DNA of 45,065 nt from Chloroflexota bacterium (GTDB taxonomy: Bacteria; Chloroflexota; UBA11872): the NCBI GenBank assembly GCA_022824865.1, contig JAJDZD010000048.1, forward strand, positions 1 through 45,065, given 5' to 3'. Each line of letters begins with the position of its first letter. The stretch's first letter is position 1. This document shows positions 8,208 to 19,808 of the stretch, in pieces. The notes under the pieces were generated by a model that made no database searches, was not told where the DNA came from, and worked only from the letters and a program-made list of their open reading frames with translations. The translations under genes and the position numbers were made by a program.

Positions 8208-8213
8208 TATACT
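8208..8213 (+). promoter_or_regulatory. Possible -10 element of the SAM-cycle operon
   Basis: TATACT, 21 bases before the mtnA start, is a good -10 match in otherwise GC-rich DNA. No convincing -35 is found at 16-18 bases upstream, so the call is weak. Confidence 0.3.
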
Positions 8214-8234
8214 CACCCGCCCGCACGCAACCGC

Positions 8235-9332
<1,098 letters not shown>

Positions 9333-9350
9333 CATGCGGAGCCAGGACTA

Positions 9351-10229
9351 ATGCCTGCGATCGGAGTCATTGGCGGCAGCGGCTTCTACGACATGCCCGG
9401 CCTGGAGGACATTCGCGACGAGTCCGTCACCACGCCCTTCGGCGACCCCAGCGACTTCATTCGCATCGGCAGCCTGGACGGCGTGGAAGTGGCCTTCCTC
9501 CCGCGCCATGGCCGCGGCCACCGCATCATGCCCACCGCCGTCAACGCCCGCGCCAACATCTGGGCGCTCAAGTCGCTCGGCGTTCAGTGGCTGATTTCGG
9601 TCAGCGCCGTCGGCAGCATGCGCGAACACATCGAGCCGCTCCACGTCGTCGTGCCCGACCAGCTGATCGACCGCACCCGCCAGCGCCCCATGACCTTCTT
9701 CGACACGCCGGGCCTGGTGGTGCACGTCGGCATGGGCGAACCCTTCTCCGCCCGACTCTCCTCTGTTCTGGCCGAGGCCGCCGAAACCGAGGGCGCCCAC
9801 GTCCATCGCGGCGGGACCTACGTCTGCATCGAAGGGCCCCAGTTTTCCACCCGCGCCGAATCCGAAACCTTCCGCTCCTGGGGCGTCGACGTCATCGGCA
9901 TGACCGCGCTGCCCGAGGCGCGTCTCGCCCGCGAAGCCGAGATCTGCTACGCCCTCCTGGCCATGGTCACCGACTACGACGTCTGGCACGAGAGTGAAGA
10001 AGACGTCTCCGCCGAGATGGTCATCGCCAATCTCATGGCCAACACCTCGCTCTCCCAGCGCGTCGTTCGCCGCGCCGTAGGCCGGATTCCGACCGACGCC
10101 TCCGCCTGCGAGTGCGCCGACGCCCTAGCCACCGCCATCATCACCGCGCCGGACGCGATTCCGCCCGCACTGGCCGAGCGCCACGACCTGCTCGTCGGCA
10201 GGTATCTGAACCGCCCGGCGTCGGACTGA
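9351..10229 (+). CDS. mtnP: S-methyl-5'-thioadenosine phosphorylase
   Basis: 292 residues. It phosphorolyses methylthioadenosine to adenine and methylthioribose-1-phosphate. The family start IGVIGGSGFYDMPGL with the phosphate-binding GGSG, then LPRHGRGHRIMPTAVNARAN, CIEGPQFSTRAES and VIGMTALPEARLAREAE, are the standard MTAP blocks; TDYDVWH is the base-binding aspartate segment. A GGA-rich Shine-Dalgarno precedes the ATG. It sits between mtnA and a PfkB kinase. In bacteria related enzymes may also take inosine or guanosine (MTIP type), but the mtnA neighbour favours MTA. Confidence 0.92.
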   Translation: MPAIGVIGGSGFYDMPGLEDIRDESVTTPFGDPSDFIRIGSLDGVEVAFLPRHGRGHRIMPTAVNARANIWALKSLGVQWLISVSAVGSMREHIEPLHVVVPDQLIDRTRQRPMTFFDTPGLVVHVGMGEPFSARLSSVLAEAAETEGAHVHRGGTYVCIEGPQFSTRAESETFRSWGVDVIGMTALPEARLAREAEICYALLAMVTDYDVWHESEEDVSAEMVIANLMANTSLSQRVVRRAVGRIPTDASACECADALATAIITAPDAIPPALAERHDLLVGRYLNRPASD

Positions 10230-10239
10230 GTCGCCGTAC

Positions 10240-11160
10240 ATGAACAACCCGGATGGATCCGGCCGCGTGGTCGTCATCGGCACCGTGGGCATTGACGACA
10301 TCGAAACCGCCCACGCCAGCGTTCAGGGCGTCCTTGGCGGTTCCGCCACCTACGCCTGCCTGGCCGCGCGCTGCTTCGCGCCCACCACCATGTCCAGCGT
10401 GGTCGGCCACGACTTCCCGGCCGCTCACCGCGACCTGCTGACCGAGCGCGACATCGACCTCAGCGGTCTCCACACCGCCGACGGCCTCACCTTTCGCTGG
10501 GGCGGGCGTTACGCCGTCGACATGAACGTTCGCGAGACCACCTTCGTACGGTTGCATGTGCTCGAGAGCTTTGATCCCCAGGTCCCACGACACACCGTGG
10601 CTGGCTCCTACGTATTCCTCGGCAACACCGATCCCAGCATTCAACTCCGCGTGCTCGACCAGGTGCAGGATCCGCGCTTTGTGATGGTCGATTCGATGGA
10701 CTTCTGGATCGAAGGCGACCGCGAGCAGGTGGCCCGTGTCTTCCAGCGCTGCGACTGCGTCGTCCTCAACGACGAAGAAGTCCGGCTCTTCGGCGGCGAC
10801 GTCAACGTCCCCCGCGCCGTGCGTCGAATCCTCGAACTCGGGCCTGAGTACGTGGTGGTCAAGCGCGGCGAGTTCGGCGCCGCGCTGGTCAGCGACCGCG
10901 GCTGGTTTTTCGCGCCCGCCTACCCGCTGGATGACGTCGTGGACCCTACCGGCGCTGGCGATTCCTTTGCCGGGGCCTTCCTGGGCAGCCTGGCGGCCGC
11001 CGGTTCAACCGATGAAACCGCCCTCCGCAGGGCCGTCGTCTATGGAAGCGTCGCCGCGTCGTTTACAGTTGAGGCGTTCAGCGTGGATCGCCTCGCTGGA
11101 CTCACTCGTCACGATATTGATTCGCGCTACGTTGAATTCGGCGACTTCGCCGCCTTCTAG
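10240..11160 (+). CDS. PfkB-family carbohydrate/nucleoside kinase
   Basis: 306 residues with ribokinase fold. The N-terminal [14 protein letters not shown] segment is the PfkB substrate-binding start; the C-terminal signature [15 protein letters not shown] (about residues 233-247) holds the anion hole and the catalytic aspartate. The phosphoryl acceptor cannot be read from sequence. Position between MTA phosphorylase and adenosylhomocysteinase suggests adenosine or a related product of the cycle as substrate, which is inference. The spacing of 10 bases from the previous gene and 29 to the next supports one operon. Confidence 0.82.
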   Translation: MNNPDGSGRVVVIGTVGIDDIETAHASVQGVLGGSATYACLAARCFAPTTMSSVVGHDFPAAHRDLLTERDIDLSGLHTADGLTFRWGGRYAVDMNVRETTFVRLHVLESFDPQVPRHTVAGSYVFLGNTDPSIQLRVLDQVQDPRFVMVDSMDFWIEGDREQVARVFQRCDCVVLNDEEVRLFGGDVNVPRAVRRILELGPEYVVVKRGEFGAALVSDRGWFFAPAYPLDDVVDPTGAGDSFAGAFLGSLAAAGSTDETALRRAVVYGSVAASFTVEAFSVDRLAGLTRHDIDSRYVEFGDFAAF

Positions 11161-11189
11161 CTGTCAGACCCACGCCCGGAGGAACTCGT

Positions 11190-12461
11190 ATGGCCACGGC
11201 CGATAACCAGTCCGATATCGCGGACGCTTCACTTGCCGCTGACGGCGTCCGCCGTGTCGAATGGGCCGACCAGTCCATGCCCGTGCTGGAGAGCATCCGG
11301 CGGCGCTTCGAGCAAGAGCGGCCCCTCGACGGCCTCCGCATTGGCGCCTGCCTGCACGTAACCGCCGAAACCGCCAACCTCGTCCGCACCCTCCAGGCCG
11401 GCGGCGCCGAAACCTCCCTCTGCGCCTCAAACCCCCTCAGCACCCAGGACGACGTGGCCGCCGCCCTCGTCGAGGTCTACGGCGCCTCCACCTTCGCCAT
11501 CAACGGCGAGGACTCCGAGATCTACTACGACCACATCGAGTCCGTGCTCAATAGCAAGCCCCACCTCACCACCGACGACGGCGCCGACCTGGTTTCCACC
11601 CTCCACACCGATCGCACCGATGTGATCGATGGTGTCATGGGCGGCACCGAGGAAACCACCACCGGCGTGATCCGTTTGCGCGCCATGGCCGAACAGGGCG
11701 TGCTCAAGTACCCCATCGTGGCCGTCAACGAGGCCATGACCAAGCACATGTTCGACAACCGCTACGGTACGGGGCAGTCCACCCTGGACGGCGTCGTGCG
11801 CGCCACCAACCTGCTGCTGGCCGGGCGCACCGTCGTGGTCGGTGGCTATGGATGGTGCGGTCGCGGCCTCGCCAGCCGAGCCTCCGGCATGGGCGCGCAT
11901 CTCATAGTTACCGAGGTCGATCCGGTCCGCGCGCTCGAAGCCGTCATGGACGGCTACCGCGTCATGCCCATGCAGGAAGCCGCCGCCGTTGGCGACGTCT
12001 TCATCACGGTCACCGGCGACAAGCACGTCATTGACCGTTCGCATTTCGAGGTCATGAAAGACGGCGCGATCCTGGCCAATTCCGGCCACTTCGACATCGA
12101 AATCAACATCGAGGCGCTGGAAGACATGGCCGAGGACGTCACCGAGGCGCGGCCCTTCGTGGAGGAATACCGCCTGCCCGGCGGTCGCCGCATCTTCCTG
12201 CTGGCGCAAGGCCGGCTGATCAACCTGGCCTCCGCCGAGGGGCACCCGGCCAGTGTCATGGACATGAGCTTCGCCAACCAGGCCCTGGCCCTCGAACTTC
12301 TGGCCAGGAACGCGCACGACATGGCCCCGAATGTTTACGATGTCTCCGCTGAAATTGACCGCCAGGTCGCCTCGGTCAAGCTCGAGGCGATGGGCGTGGG
12401 AATCGACACCCTAACCGCCGAACAGGCCGCCTACCTGTCCGGTTGGCAGGAAGGCACGTAG
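11190..12461 (+). CDS. ahcY: Adenosylhomocysteinase
   Basis: 423 residues. It hydrolyses S-adenosylhomocysteine to adenosine and homocysteine using bound NAD. Visible blocks are [28 protein letters not shown], the Rossmann loop [17 protein letters not shown] (GxGxxG type), [23 protein letters not shown] and [21 protein letters not shown]. All are standard for AhcY. The ATG follows GGAGGA. The enzyme relieves product inhibition of methyltransferases and links metK with the salvage genes in the same operon. Confidence 0.95.
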   Translation: MATADNQSDIADASLAADGVRRVEWADQSMPVLESIRRRFEQERPLDGLRIGACLHVTAETANLVRTLQAGGAETSLCASNPLSTQDDVAAALVEVYGASTFAINGEDSEIYYDHIESVLNSKPHLTTDDGADLVSTLHTDRTDVIDGVMGGTEETTTGVIRLRAMAEQGVLKYPIVAVNEAMTKHMFDNRYGTGQSTLDGVVRATNLLLAGRTVVVGGYGWCGRGLASRASGMGAHLIVTEVDPVRALEAVMDGYRVMPMQEAAAVGDVFITVTGDKHVIDRSHFEVMKDGAILANSGHFDIEINIEALEDMAEDVTEARPFVEEYRLPGGRRIFLLAQGRLINLASAEGHPASVMDMSFANQALALELLARNAHDMAPNVYDVSAEIDRQVASVKLEAMGVGIDTLTAEQAAYLSGWQEGT

Positions 12462-12512
12462 CCAGGCCGCGGTCGCACGGCGACACACTCGGCGACATCA
12501 TGGGAGAGCACT

Positions 12513-13745
<1,233 letters not shown>

Positions 13746-13756
13746 CGGAGGTTGGC

Positions 13757-14254
13757 GTGCCCGCGGTCGATGACGTCCTCTCGAACAACGCCCGCTACGC
13801 CGCCGGCTTTACTCCCGACGCCGACCACGCCGCGCCGGCCCGCAAGCTCGCCGTCGTGGCCTGCATGGACGCGCGGCTTGATGTCTTCAGCGTGCTCGGG
13901 CTCGAACCCGGCGACGCCCACGTCATCCGCAACGCCGGCGGCGTCGTCACCAAGGACGTCATTCGCTCCCTCGTCATTTCCCAACGCCTGCTTGGGACCC
14001 GCGAAATCATGCTCATCCACCACACAGACTGCGGCATGCAGACATTCCGCGATGACGACCTGAAAGACGCCATCGAAGCCGACACCGGCCAGCGCCCACC
14101 GTTCGCCTTCGAGCCCTTCGACGACCTTGAGCAGGATGTGCGCGACTCCATCGCCCGCCTCCAGGCCAGCCCCTTCCTCCCCCACCGCGACCGCATCCGC
14201 GGCTTCATCTACGACTGCGCCTCAGGCCGCCTGGTTGAAGTCGCCCCGGACTGA
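13757..14254 (+). CDS. Beta-class carbonic anhydrase
   Basis: 165 residues from a GTG with a strong GGAGG six bases upstream; an overlapping longer frame begins inside metK and is not used. Zinc-site residues are Cys36, Asp38 and Arg40 in ACMDARLDVF, and His89 and Cys92 in HHTDCGM. VIRNAGGVVTKDVIRSL is the conserved dimer/active-site segment. Size and motifs fit the short Rv1284-like branch of beta-carbonic anhydrases. It is the last gene of the SAM operon, 11 bases after metK, and converges with a SulP transporter. Confidence 0.9.
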   Translation: MPAVDDVLSNNARYAAGFTPDADHAAPARKLAVVACMDARLDVFSVLGLEPGDAHVIRNAGGVVTKDVIRSLVISQRLLGTREIMLIHHTDCGMQTFRDDDLKDAIEADTGQRPPFAFEPFDDLEQDVRDSIARLQASPFLPHRDRIRGFIYDCASGRLVEVAPD

Positions 14255-14275
14255 ACTGCGTCGGCCGCCGCCTCG

Positions 14276-15904
14276 CTAGACCCCCAGCAACCGCCGCGCC
14301 ACGCCCTGCGCCTCGTCTATGGTCTTCACATATCGGTCGTCGGGGACCTTGTGCAGCGCATTCAGCGCCTGCAGCGTGATCGCCGGCCGTCCTTCCAGGC
14401 CCATCACGATCACTTCGGTGTCTTCGGCGATGGCGCTATCGATCAACTGCTCCACCACCAACGCCGCGCTGTCATCCATGAAGACGGTGTCGGAAAAGTC
14501 CAGGATCACCACTTCGTGATCGCGGATGTCCACGCTGATCGTGCTGATCAGCTTGTTCGCCGACGCCACGGTAAAGCTGCCCCGCAGCGCCACCAGGCCC
14601 ACCCGCGCGGAGAACGCGTCCACCGTCTCTTCATCGTCCTTAGCGCCGAAGAAGCTCAGGTCCAGTAGCGGCACCGAGACCACGCTGTCCATCTGCATAC
14701 GCTCGAACTGCCGCGCGCTGGCCATCCCGGCCGCGATCAGGCCGATCGCCACCGCCGTGATCAGGTCCAGGAACACCGTCAGTCCCAGCGTGATCAGCAT
14801 CACCAGCAGGTGTTCCCGCTGCACTCGGTGGATACGCGTCAGAAATCGCCAGTCGATGATGTCCCAGCCGACCTTCATCAGGATGCCGGCCAGCGCCGCG
14901 TGCGGAATCGCCTCCACGTAGCGACCCAGACCCAGTACCAGCGCCAGCAGAATGGCCGCCCGCAACGCGCCTGAAACCGGCGTTCGACCGCCCGCCCGCA
15001 GGTTCACCACCGTCCCCAGCGTCGCGCCCGCGCCCGGCAGCCCCCCGATCAACCCCGCCGCCACGTTGCCGATGCCCTGCCCGACCAGTTCCCGGTTCGG
15101 GTTGTGGCGCGTCCGCGTCATCGAGTCGGCCACCAGCGACGTCAACAGGCTGTCGATGGAGCCCAGCAGCGCGATGATGATGGCCGGCTGCACGGCGCGC
15201 ACCAGCACGTCCGGCCCAAGCTCGGGGAACCTGAGGCTCGGCAGGCCCGTGGGCACCTCGCCGATCACCGGCGTATCCGTCAGCCACAGCACCCCCAACA
15301 GCGTCCCGGCGATCAGCGCCGCCAGCGTGGGCGGCAAGAACTTCCGCAGCCGGGTTGGCCAGAGGACTCCCACCGCCAGCGTCAGGCCGGCAATAGCCAG
15401 GGCGCCGAAATTGATGTCCCGTACGGCCGACGGCCAGGCCTGAACCGCACCCAACGGCCCGCCCGCGGCTACCTCCGTCCCCAGGAACGGCAAGGTCTGA
15501 ACCAGGATGATGATGATTCCCACCCCGGACATGAATCCCGAGATCACCGAATACGGCGTGTACCCCACGAACCGCCCGATCCGAAGCACCCCCAGCGCTA
15601 TCTGGATCAGCCCGGCCATCACCGCGATCGTGAACGCCTCCGCCAGACTCTCGGCGTGCGTCGCGACGATCACCGCCATCGCTACCGCCATCGGTCCGGT
15701 CGGACCCGAGATTTGCGACCGCGTCCCCCCGAACACCGCCGCGAAGAACCCCACCGCGATGGCCCCGTACAGTCCCGCAACCGCCCCCAGCCCCGACGCC
15801 ACCCCAAATGCCAGCGCCACCGGCAGCCCGACAACTGCCGCGGTCACCCCGCCGAACAAATCTCCACGGAGCGTCTGCAGGTCGTAATTAATCTTCACAG
15901 GCAC
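14276..15904 (-). CDS. SulP-family anion permease with C-terminal STAS domain
   Basis: 542 residues. The N-terminal part has about 10-14 hydrophobic segments. TAAVVGLPVALAFGVASGLG and the SulP signature region GGTRSQISGPTGPMAVAMAV are visible, then GLIGGLPGAGATLGTVVNLRAGG. The last about 120 residues form a STAS domain, with VVILDFSDTVFMDDSAALVVE. SulP proteins carry sulfate, bicarbonate or other anions. Its neighbour is a carbonic anhydrase, and SulP-carbonic anhydrase associations are known, so bicarbonate is a reasonable guess but sulfate is not excluded. It is convergent with the carbonic anhydrase, so not co-transcribed. Confidence 0.88.
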   Translation of the reverse strand: MPVKINYDLQTLRGDLFGGVTAAVVGLPVALAFGVASGLGAVAGLYGAIAVGFFAAVFGGTRSQISGPTGPMAVAMAVIVATHAESLAEAFTIAVMAGLIQIALGVLRIGRFVGYTPYSVISGFMSGVGIIIILVQTLPFLGTEVAAGGPLGAVQAWPSAVRDINFGALAIAGLTLAVGVLWPTRLRKFLPPTLAALIAGTLLGVLWLTDTPVIGEVPTGLPSLRFPELGPDVLVRAVQPAIIIALLGSIDSLLTSLVADSMTRTRHNPNRELVGQGIGNVAAGLIGGLPGAGATLGTVVNLRAGGRTPVSGALRAAILLALVLGLGRYVEAIPHAALAGILMKVGWDIIDWRFLTRIHRVQREHLLVMLITLGLTVFLDLITAVAIGLIAAGMASARQFERMQMDSVVSVPLLDLSFFGAKDDEETVDAFSARVGLVALRGSFTVASANKLISTISVDIRDHEVVILDFSDTVFMDDSAALVVEQLIDSAIAEDTEVIVMGLEGRPAITLQALNALHKVPDDRYVKTIDEAQGVARRLLGV

Positions 15905-16041
15905 TCGCGTATTCCGCTGAAGCCGGCCAGTTCGCGCCTAAAGCTACCCGTCCTCGCCCACTGGCGCTGGTGCCCAATGCCCCGCCCCTGCCCGCGCCGC
16001 ATAATGGCCGCTCAATCCGCCGTGCCCCAAGGATCCTGGCC

Positions 16042-16968
16042 ATGAGTGCGTTCACGATCGACGTTTTGCAGTCCCGCCGCATGGTGAGCTGGGGCGGACG
16101 CTTCATCACGGCGTTCAACCAGGGCCACACCCGCAATTACCTCTATCCCGTCTACACCCCCGCCGGCCAGGCCGTTACCGACGAGACCCCCGTCGACCAC
16201 CCCCACCACCGCTCCATCTGGATCGCCGCCGAGGAAGTCAGCGGCTACAACTTCTACATTGAACGCGCCTACGGCGGCCGCACCGCCGGCGCCATCCGCG
16301 AAATCGACGCCTCCTGGGAACAGCTGGCCGCCGACAAACTGCGCGTCACCCAGACCCTCGAGTGGCGCGGCGCTCCCGACTGGAGCGACCCCGACGGCCG
16401 CCTCATGCTGGTCGAAACCCGCACCACCGACATCCAGCCCGGCGTCATCTCCAACCTCCTCACCGTTCGATCGCAACTCGTCCCCGGCGGCGGCCCCTCC
16501 GCTCCCGCCGGGCGCCTGGCCGACGGCACTCCGTTGCCCGGCAAGCCGGTGGCTGGCTCGGCCAAGTCACCCGGCAGCGTCACCATCGGCCCCACCAAGC
16601 ACAGCTATTACGGCGTCCGCCTGGCCGACCGCCTGCACGTCACCCACGACGGCGTCATCAAGGACTCCGAAGGCCGCACCAACGAGGCCGAAATCTTCGA
16701 CGAGGCCGCCGACTGGGTCGACGCCCACGGCCCCATGGCCTACGACAAGGTCGCCGGCGTGGGCGTCTTGCCCGACGCCTCGTTCGACGGCGCTCCCTGG
16801 TTCGTCCGCGACTACGGCTCCATCTGCGTCAGCACCATGCGCGACCAGGCCGTCGAGGTCACCGCCGAACAGCCCTGGGACCAGACCGTCCGCTTCGTCA
16901 TCCACGACGGCGATCACAACGACGCCGACATCGCCGGCGAGTTCCAACGCTTCCGCGCCGGCGAATAG
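16042..16968 (+). CDS. DUF6807 (PmoA-like) family protein
   Basis: 308 residues from an ATG with AAGGA upstream. The VDHPHHRSIWIAAEEV segment with its paired histidines, followed by TQTLEWRG and, later, HSYYGVRLADRL, is characteristic of the DUF6807/PmoA-like family, which is common in planctomycetes and other polysaccharide users. The fold is beta-rich, like galactose mutarotase and related carbohydrate-active proteins. Activity is unknown; the PmoA label is a family name and does not imply methane oxidation here. The gene stands alone between the SulP and radical SAM genes. Confidence 0.72.
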   Translation: MSAFTIDVLQSRRMVSWGGRFITAFNQGHTRNYLYPVYTPAGQAVTDETPVDHPHHRSIWIAAEEVSGYNFYIERAYGGRTAGAIREIDASWEQLAADKLRVTQTLEWRGAPDWSDPDGRLMLVETRTTDIQPGVISNLLTVRSQLVPGGGPSAPAGRLADGTPLPGKPVAGSAKSPGSVTIGPTKHSYYGVRLADRLHVTHDGVIKDSEGRTNEAEIFDEAADWVDAHGPMAYDKVAGVGVLPDASFDGAPWFVRDYGSICVSTMRDQAVEVTAEQPWDQTVRFVIHDGDHNDADIAGEFQRFRAGE

Positions 16969-17027
16969 CCGTCGAAACTCGGTTGTGAGCCTGGCAGCCC
17001 TTGGGTAGCTTTGACTGAGCGTTCCTG

Positions 17028-18839
17028 ATGCCCCCACCTCTATCCATGTCGGCCCCAACCACGGTCGAGTTCGAGCACCTGCTCGACCAGGTCAAGAAGC
17101 CCGCCCAATACCTCGCGGGCGAGCACAACGCGCGGCAGAAGGACTGGGAATCGTCCCAAACCCGCCTCGCCCTCTGCTTCCCGGACGCCTACGAAATCGG
17201 CATGTCCAACCTCGCCATGGGCCTGCTCTACGAGTTGATCAACGACGACACCCCCCACCTCTGCGACCGCTGCTTTACCCCCTTGCCCGACATGGCCGAC
17301 GCCATGCGGGCCCAGAACCTCCCGCTCTTCGGCTGGGAATCCCGCCGCCCCCTGCGCGACTTCCACATCCTCGGCTTCTCCATGAGCTACGAAAGCGGCA
17401 ACACCAACGTCCTCGAAATGCTGGATCTCGCCGGCATCCCCATCGAGAGCGCCGACCGCTCCGACTCGGATCCGCTAGTCCTCGGCGGCGGATCCGCCGT
17501 CTCCAACCCCGAGCCCATGGCCGACTTCTTCGATCTCATCGCCGTCGGCGAAGGCGAGGACCTCTTGCAACAGGTGCTCAACCTGCACGCCGAGTTCGAC
17601 CGCACCCAGCCCGGCTGGCGCCACGACTTCATCGCCGCCGCCGGCCGCCGCATCCCCGGCATCTACGCCCCCGGCCTATATGAACCCCGGTACTCGGAAA
17701 ACGGCGCCTTCCTCGGCCACCGGCGCCTGCGGGACGATCTCCCGGAGAAAATCGCCCGCCAGTACGTCGATATCGACGAATACAGCGGCCCTCGCCTTCC
17801 CGTCGTCCCTAACACCGGCGTCGTCCACGACCGCATCGCCGTCGAGCTCGATCGCGGCTGCGCCCGCGCCTGCCGCTTCTGCCAGGCCGGCTACCTCTAC
17901 CGCCCCGTCCGCCACCGCCGCAAGGACTTGGTGGAACAAGCCGTCGACCGCTGCCTCACCGCCACCGGCCAGAGCGAGGTTTCCCTCCTTTCCCTCAACG
18001 CTGTCGACTACGAGGGGCTTGATGGCCTGATCAACGACGTCTACGACTCCGCCGAGGACTACGTCCGTGTATCCATCCCCTCCACCCGCGTCGAGACCTT
18101 CAACGTCGACGTCGCCGACGCCCTGCAGCGCGGCGGCAAGCGCGGCGGCAGCCTCACCTTCGCCCCCGAAGCCGCCACCGCCCGCATGCGCCGCGTCATC
18201 AACAAGGAAATCTCCGACGAAGACCTGCTGGAAACCTGCGACATGGCCTTCCAGCGCGGCTTCCGCACCATCAAGCTCTACTTCATGATCGGCCAGCCCA
18301 CCGAGACCATTGAGGACGCCCAGGCCATCGCTCACCTGGCCAACCGCGTCATGGCCCTCGGCCGTCGCCACCACGGCAAGCGCGCCAAGGTCAACGTCAC
18401 CGTCTCCACCTTCATCCCCAAGCCCTTCACCCCGTTCCAGTGGCACCCCCAGGACCGCAGCGACGCCATTCGCGCCAAGCAGCAGGCTTGTTTCGACATC
18501 GCCCGCGACCGCAACATCCACCTCATGTGGCACGACCCGCAGGAAAGTCACATCGAGGCCCTGCTCGCCCTCGGCGATCGCCGCGTCGGCCGCGCCATCA
18601 AGGGCGCCTGGGAACGCGGCTGCCGTTTCGACGGCTGGATGGAACACCTGGAACCCGACCGCTGGTACGAAGCCATCGAAGCCGCCGGCCTCGACCTCGA
18701 CTGGTACATCCACCGCCAGCGCGACCCCGACGAACCCCTCCCCTGGGACCTCGTTGACATCTTTGTCAGCAAGCGCCTCCTCCAGCGCGAATACCAACGC
18801 GCCCTCGCCGACGCCACCGAACCGGCCCCCACCGCCTAG
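17028..18839 (+). CDS. B12-binding/radical SAM protein of the TIGR03960 type
   Basis: 603 residues. The N-terminal region starts with QVKKPAQYLAGEHNA and LCFPDAYEIGMSNLA, followed by a cobalamin-binding-like Rossmann segment (about residues 100-185) and then a radical SAM barrel. The [4Fe-4S] motif is ELDRGCARACRFCQAGYLYR, with the spacing CxxxCxxC. The C-terminal part keeps TFIPKPFTPFQWHPQ. TIGR03960 proteins are widespread in Chloroflexota, Firmicutes and deltaproteobacteria, often next to ribonuclease G and ribosomal genes; their reaction is still unclear. The usual fused or neighbouring DUF2344 protein is not present here. Start ATG 17028 or 17046. Confidence 0.88.
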   Translation: MPPPLSMSAPTTVEFEHLLDQVKKPAQYLAGEHNARQKDWESSQTRLALCFPDAYEIGMSNLAMGLLYELINDDTPHLCDRCFTPLPDMADAMRAQNLPLFGWESRRPLRDFHILGFSMSYESGNTNVLEMLDLAGIPIESADRSDSDPLVLGGGSAVSNPEPMADFFDLIAVGEGEDLLQQVLNLHAEFDRTQPGWRHDFIAAAGRRIPGIYAPGLYEPRYSENGAFLGHRRLRDDLPEKIARQYVDIDEYSGPRLPVVPNTGVVHDRIAVELDRGCARACRFCQAGYLYRPVRHRRKDLVEQAVDRCLTATGQSEVSLLSLNAVDYEGLDGLINDVYDSAEDYVRVSIPSTRVETFNVDVADALQRGGKRGGSLTFAPEAATARMRRVINKEISDEDLLETCDMAFQRGFRTIKLYFMIGQPTETIEDAQAIAHLANRVMALGRRHHGKRAKVNVTVSTFIPKPFTPFQWHPQDRSDAIRAKQQACFDIARDRNIHLMWHDPQESHIEALLALGDRRVGRAIKGAWERGCRFDGWMEHLEPDRWYEAIEAAGLDLDWYIHRQRDPDEPLPWDLVDIFVSKRLLQREYQRALADATEPAPTA

Positions 18840-18883
18840 CCCGACCACGGGCGAGCCGCGGCGCTGGTGGGACCCACGGGCAC

Positions 18884-18979
18884 GTACAATCTGGCAGGCA
18901 CGGGCGGTCGCCGATCCACTGGTCCCCCTACGCCTGAACAGAGCGGAACGGGGAACTCTCGCGAACCGAGGAGTCCCAC
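18884..18979 (+). promoter_or_regulatory. Leader A, near-duplicate of the leader at 19213
   Basis: GTACAAT (a good -10, TACAAT at 18885-18890) is followed by CAGGCACGGGCGGTCGCC, later by ACTGG, CGCCTGAA, AGCGG, then GAGGAG and the ATG at 18980. The same elements recur in the same order before the gene at 19302, so the two promoter-leader segments are homologous. Confidence 0.55.
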
Positions 18980-19174
18980 ATGTCGCCGGAATTGATCGGA
19001 ATTCTCGCTGTCGGTGCCGCGGTGATCGCCGTCGTCGTGGCCGTTTGGCGCGACGTACGAACAGACGTTCGACACCTCACCAGCCGTGTCGACAACCTCA
19101 CCGAGTGCGTTGCCCGAATCGAAGGTGTCATCGAAGGCGTCCTCACCAGCCGCACACGTCCGCCTTCCTCGTAG
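18980..19174 (+). CDS. Small membrane-anchored coiled-coil protein
   Basis: 64 residues with a Shine-Dalgarno GAGGAG nine bases before the ATG. Residues 4-22 (ELIGILAVGAAVIAVVVAV) form one transmembrane helix, followed by RDVRTDVRHLTSRVDNLTE and RIEGVIEGVL, a short heptad-like coiled coil. Such short N-terminally anchored peptides are common near DNA-uptake, phage or signalling genes, but no family was recognised. It shares its leader with the next gene, suggesting co-regulation. Confidence 0.65.
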   Translation: MSPELIGILAVGAAVIAVVVAVWRDVRTDVRHLTSRVDNLTECVARIEGVIEGVLTSRTRPPSS

Positions 19175-19212
19175 TACACGCGCGCTGCGCCGCCACCCGC
19201 TGGCGCCCCTAG

Positions 19213-19301
19213 GTACAATCACTCAGGCGTGGGCGGTCGCCAGTCAACTGAGCTTCGTCGCCTGAAGCGGCGCAACGAAGACCTCGCCCACGGAGCAACC
19301 A
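19213..19301 (+). promoter_or_regulatory. Leader B, near-duplicate of the leader at 18884
   Basis: GTACAAT (-10 TACAAT at 19214-19219), then CAGGCGTGGGCGGTCGCC, AACTGAG, CGCCTGAA, GCGGCGCAACG and a ribosome site (GGAGCAACC) before the ATG at 19302. GCGTGGGCG near 19228 can pair with CGCCCACG near 19286, so the leader may fold into a long hairpin. Confidence 0.55.
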
Positions 19302-19808
19302 ATGTCGGACGCGACCGCCCTAGACGCCACCCCGGCAACGCACGCCGATATAGCCGAGCTACGTTCGGATGTCGATCAGCAGTTCGTTGAACTGGCAACC
19401 GACCTCAACGCGCTCTTTCAGCAGGCCGAGGATCGCGATGGCGAGTTCCAGCGGGCCGTCGTCGCCCGGTTTGATCGCACGGATCAGGCTATTGAGACCG
19501 GACTTGAAGAGACCCGCCGGGCTTTCGAGGCCCGCCTAACGGACACCCGCCAATACCTCGAGGGCCAGATTCAGGAGACCCGCCAGTACCTCGAGGGCCA
19601 AATCCAGGACACCCGCCAATACCTCGAGGGCCAGATCCAGGACACCCGCCAGACCCTCGAGGCCCAAATCAGGGACTCCCACCAGACTCTCGAAGCCCAG
19701 ATCAAGGACTCCCACGAGGCTGTTGACGCACGACTTGATGGCATCACCGACGGTCTAAACCGCCTCCTTGATAGTCAGGGCCTGCCCAGGGTCGGCGCGC
19801 ACGGCTGA
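19302..19808 (+). CDS. Coiled-coil protein with seven 11-residue repeats
   Basis: 168 residues. The N-terminal 60 are acidic and helical. Residues about 70-146 consist of seven consecutive 11-residue units, beginning ETRRAFEARLT and going through DTRQYLEGQIQ (three near-identical copies) to DSHEAVDARLD. Eleven-residue periodicity gives a hendecad helix, with slight right-handed or straight supercoil, unlike normal heptads. The matching 33-base DNA repeat lies at about 19509-19739. No signal peptide or membrane segment is seen. A filament- or scaffold-like role, or a partner of the anchored coiled coil upstream, is possible, but there is no direct evidence. Confidence 0.7.
   Translation: MSDATALDATPATHADIAELRSDVDQQFVELATDLNALFQQAEDRDGEFQRAVVARFDRTDQAIETGLEETRRAFEARLTDTRQYLEGQIQETRQYLEGQIQDTRQYLEGQIQDTRQTLEAQIRDSHQTLEAQIKDSHEAVDARLDGITDGLNRLLDSQGLPRVGAHG
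19509..19739 (+). repeat. 33-bp coding tandem repeat
   Basis: Seven units of 33 bases inside the coiled-coil gene. The central units share ACCCGCCAATACCTCGAGGG with few changes while the outer ones have diverged. This is the pattern of recent unit duplication, and copy number may vary between strains. Confidence 0.75.

Noticed and set aside
11160..11190. Possible SAH or SAM riboswitch before ahcY or metK
   Set aside because: The gaps before ahcY (29 bases) and metK (51 bases) are too short to hold a riboswitch, and no aptamer-like fold was seen before mtnA.
17676..18848. 390-residue reverse-strand frame opposite the radical SAM gene
   Set aside because: Val/Gly/Ala/Asp-rich shadow of the codon bias of the true gene on the plus strand.
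19509..19739. Regular 33-bp repeats that resemble a CRISPR array
   Set aside because: The units are directly adjacent with no spacers and encode in-frame 11-residue coiled-coil repeats with a good start and stop.
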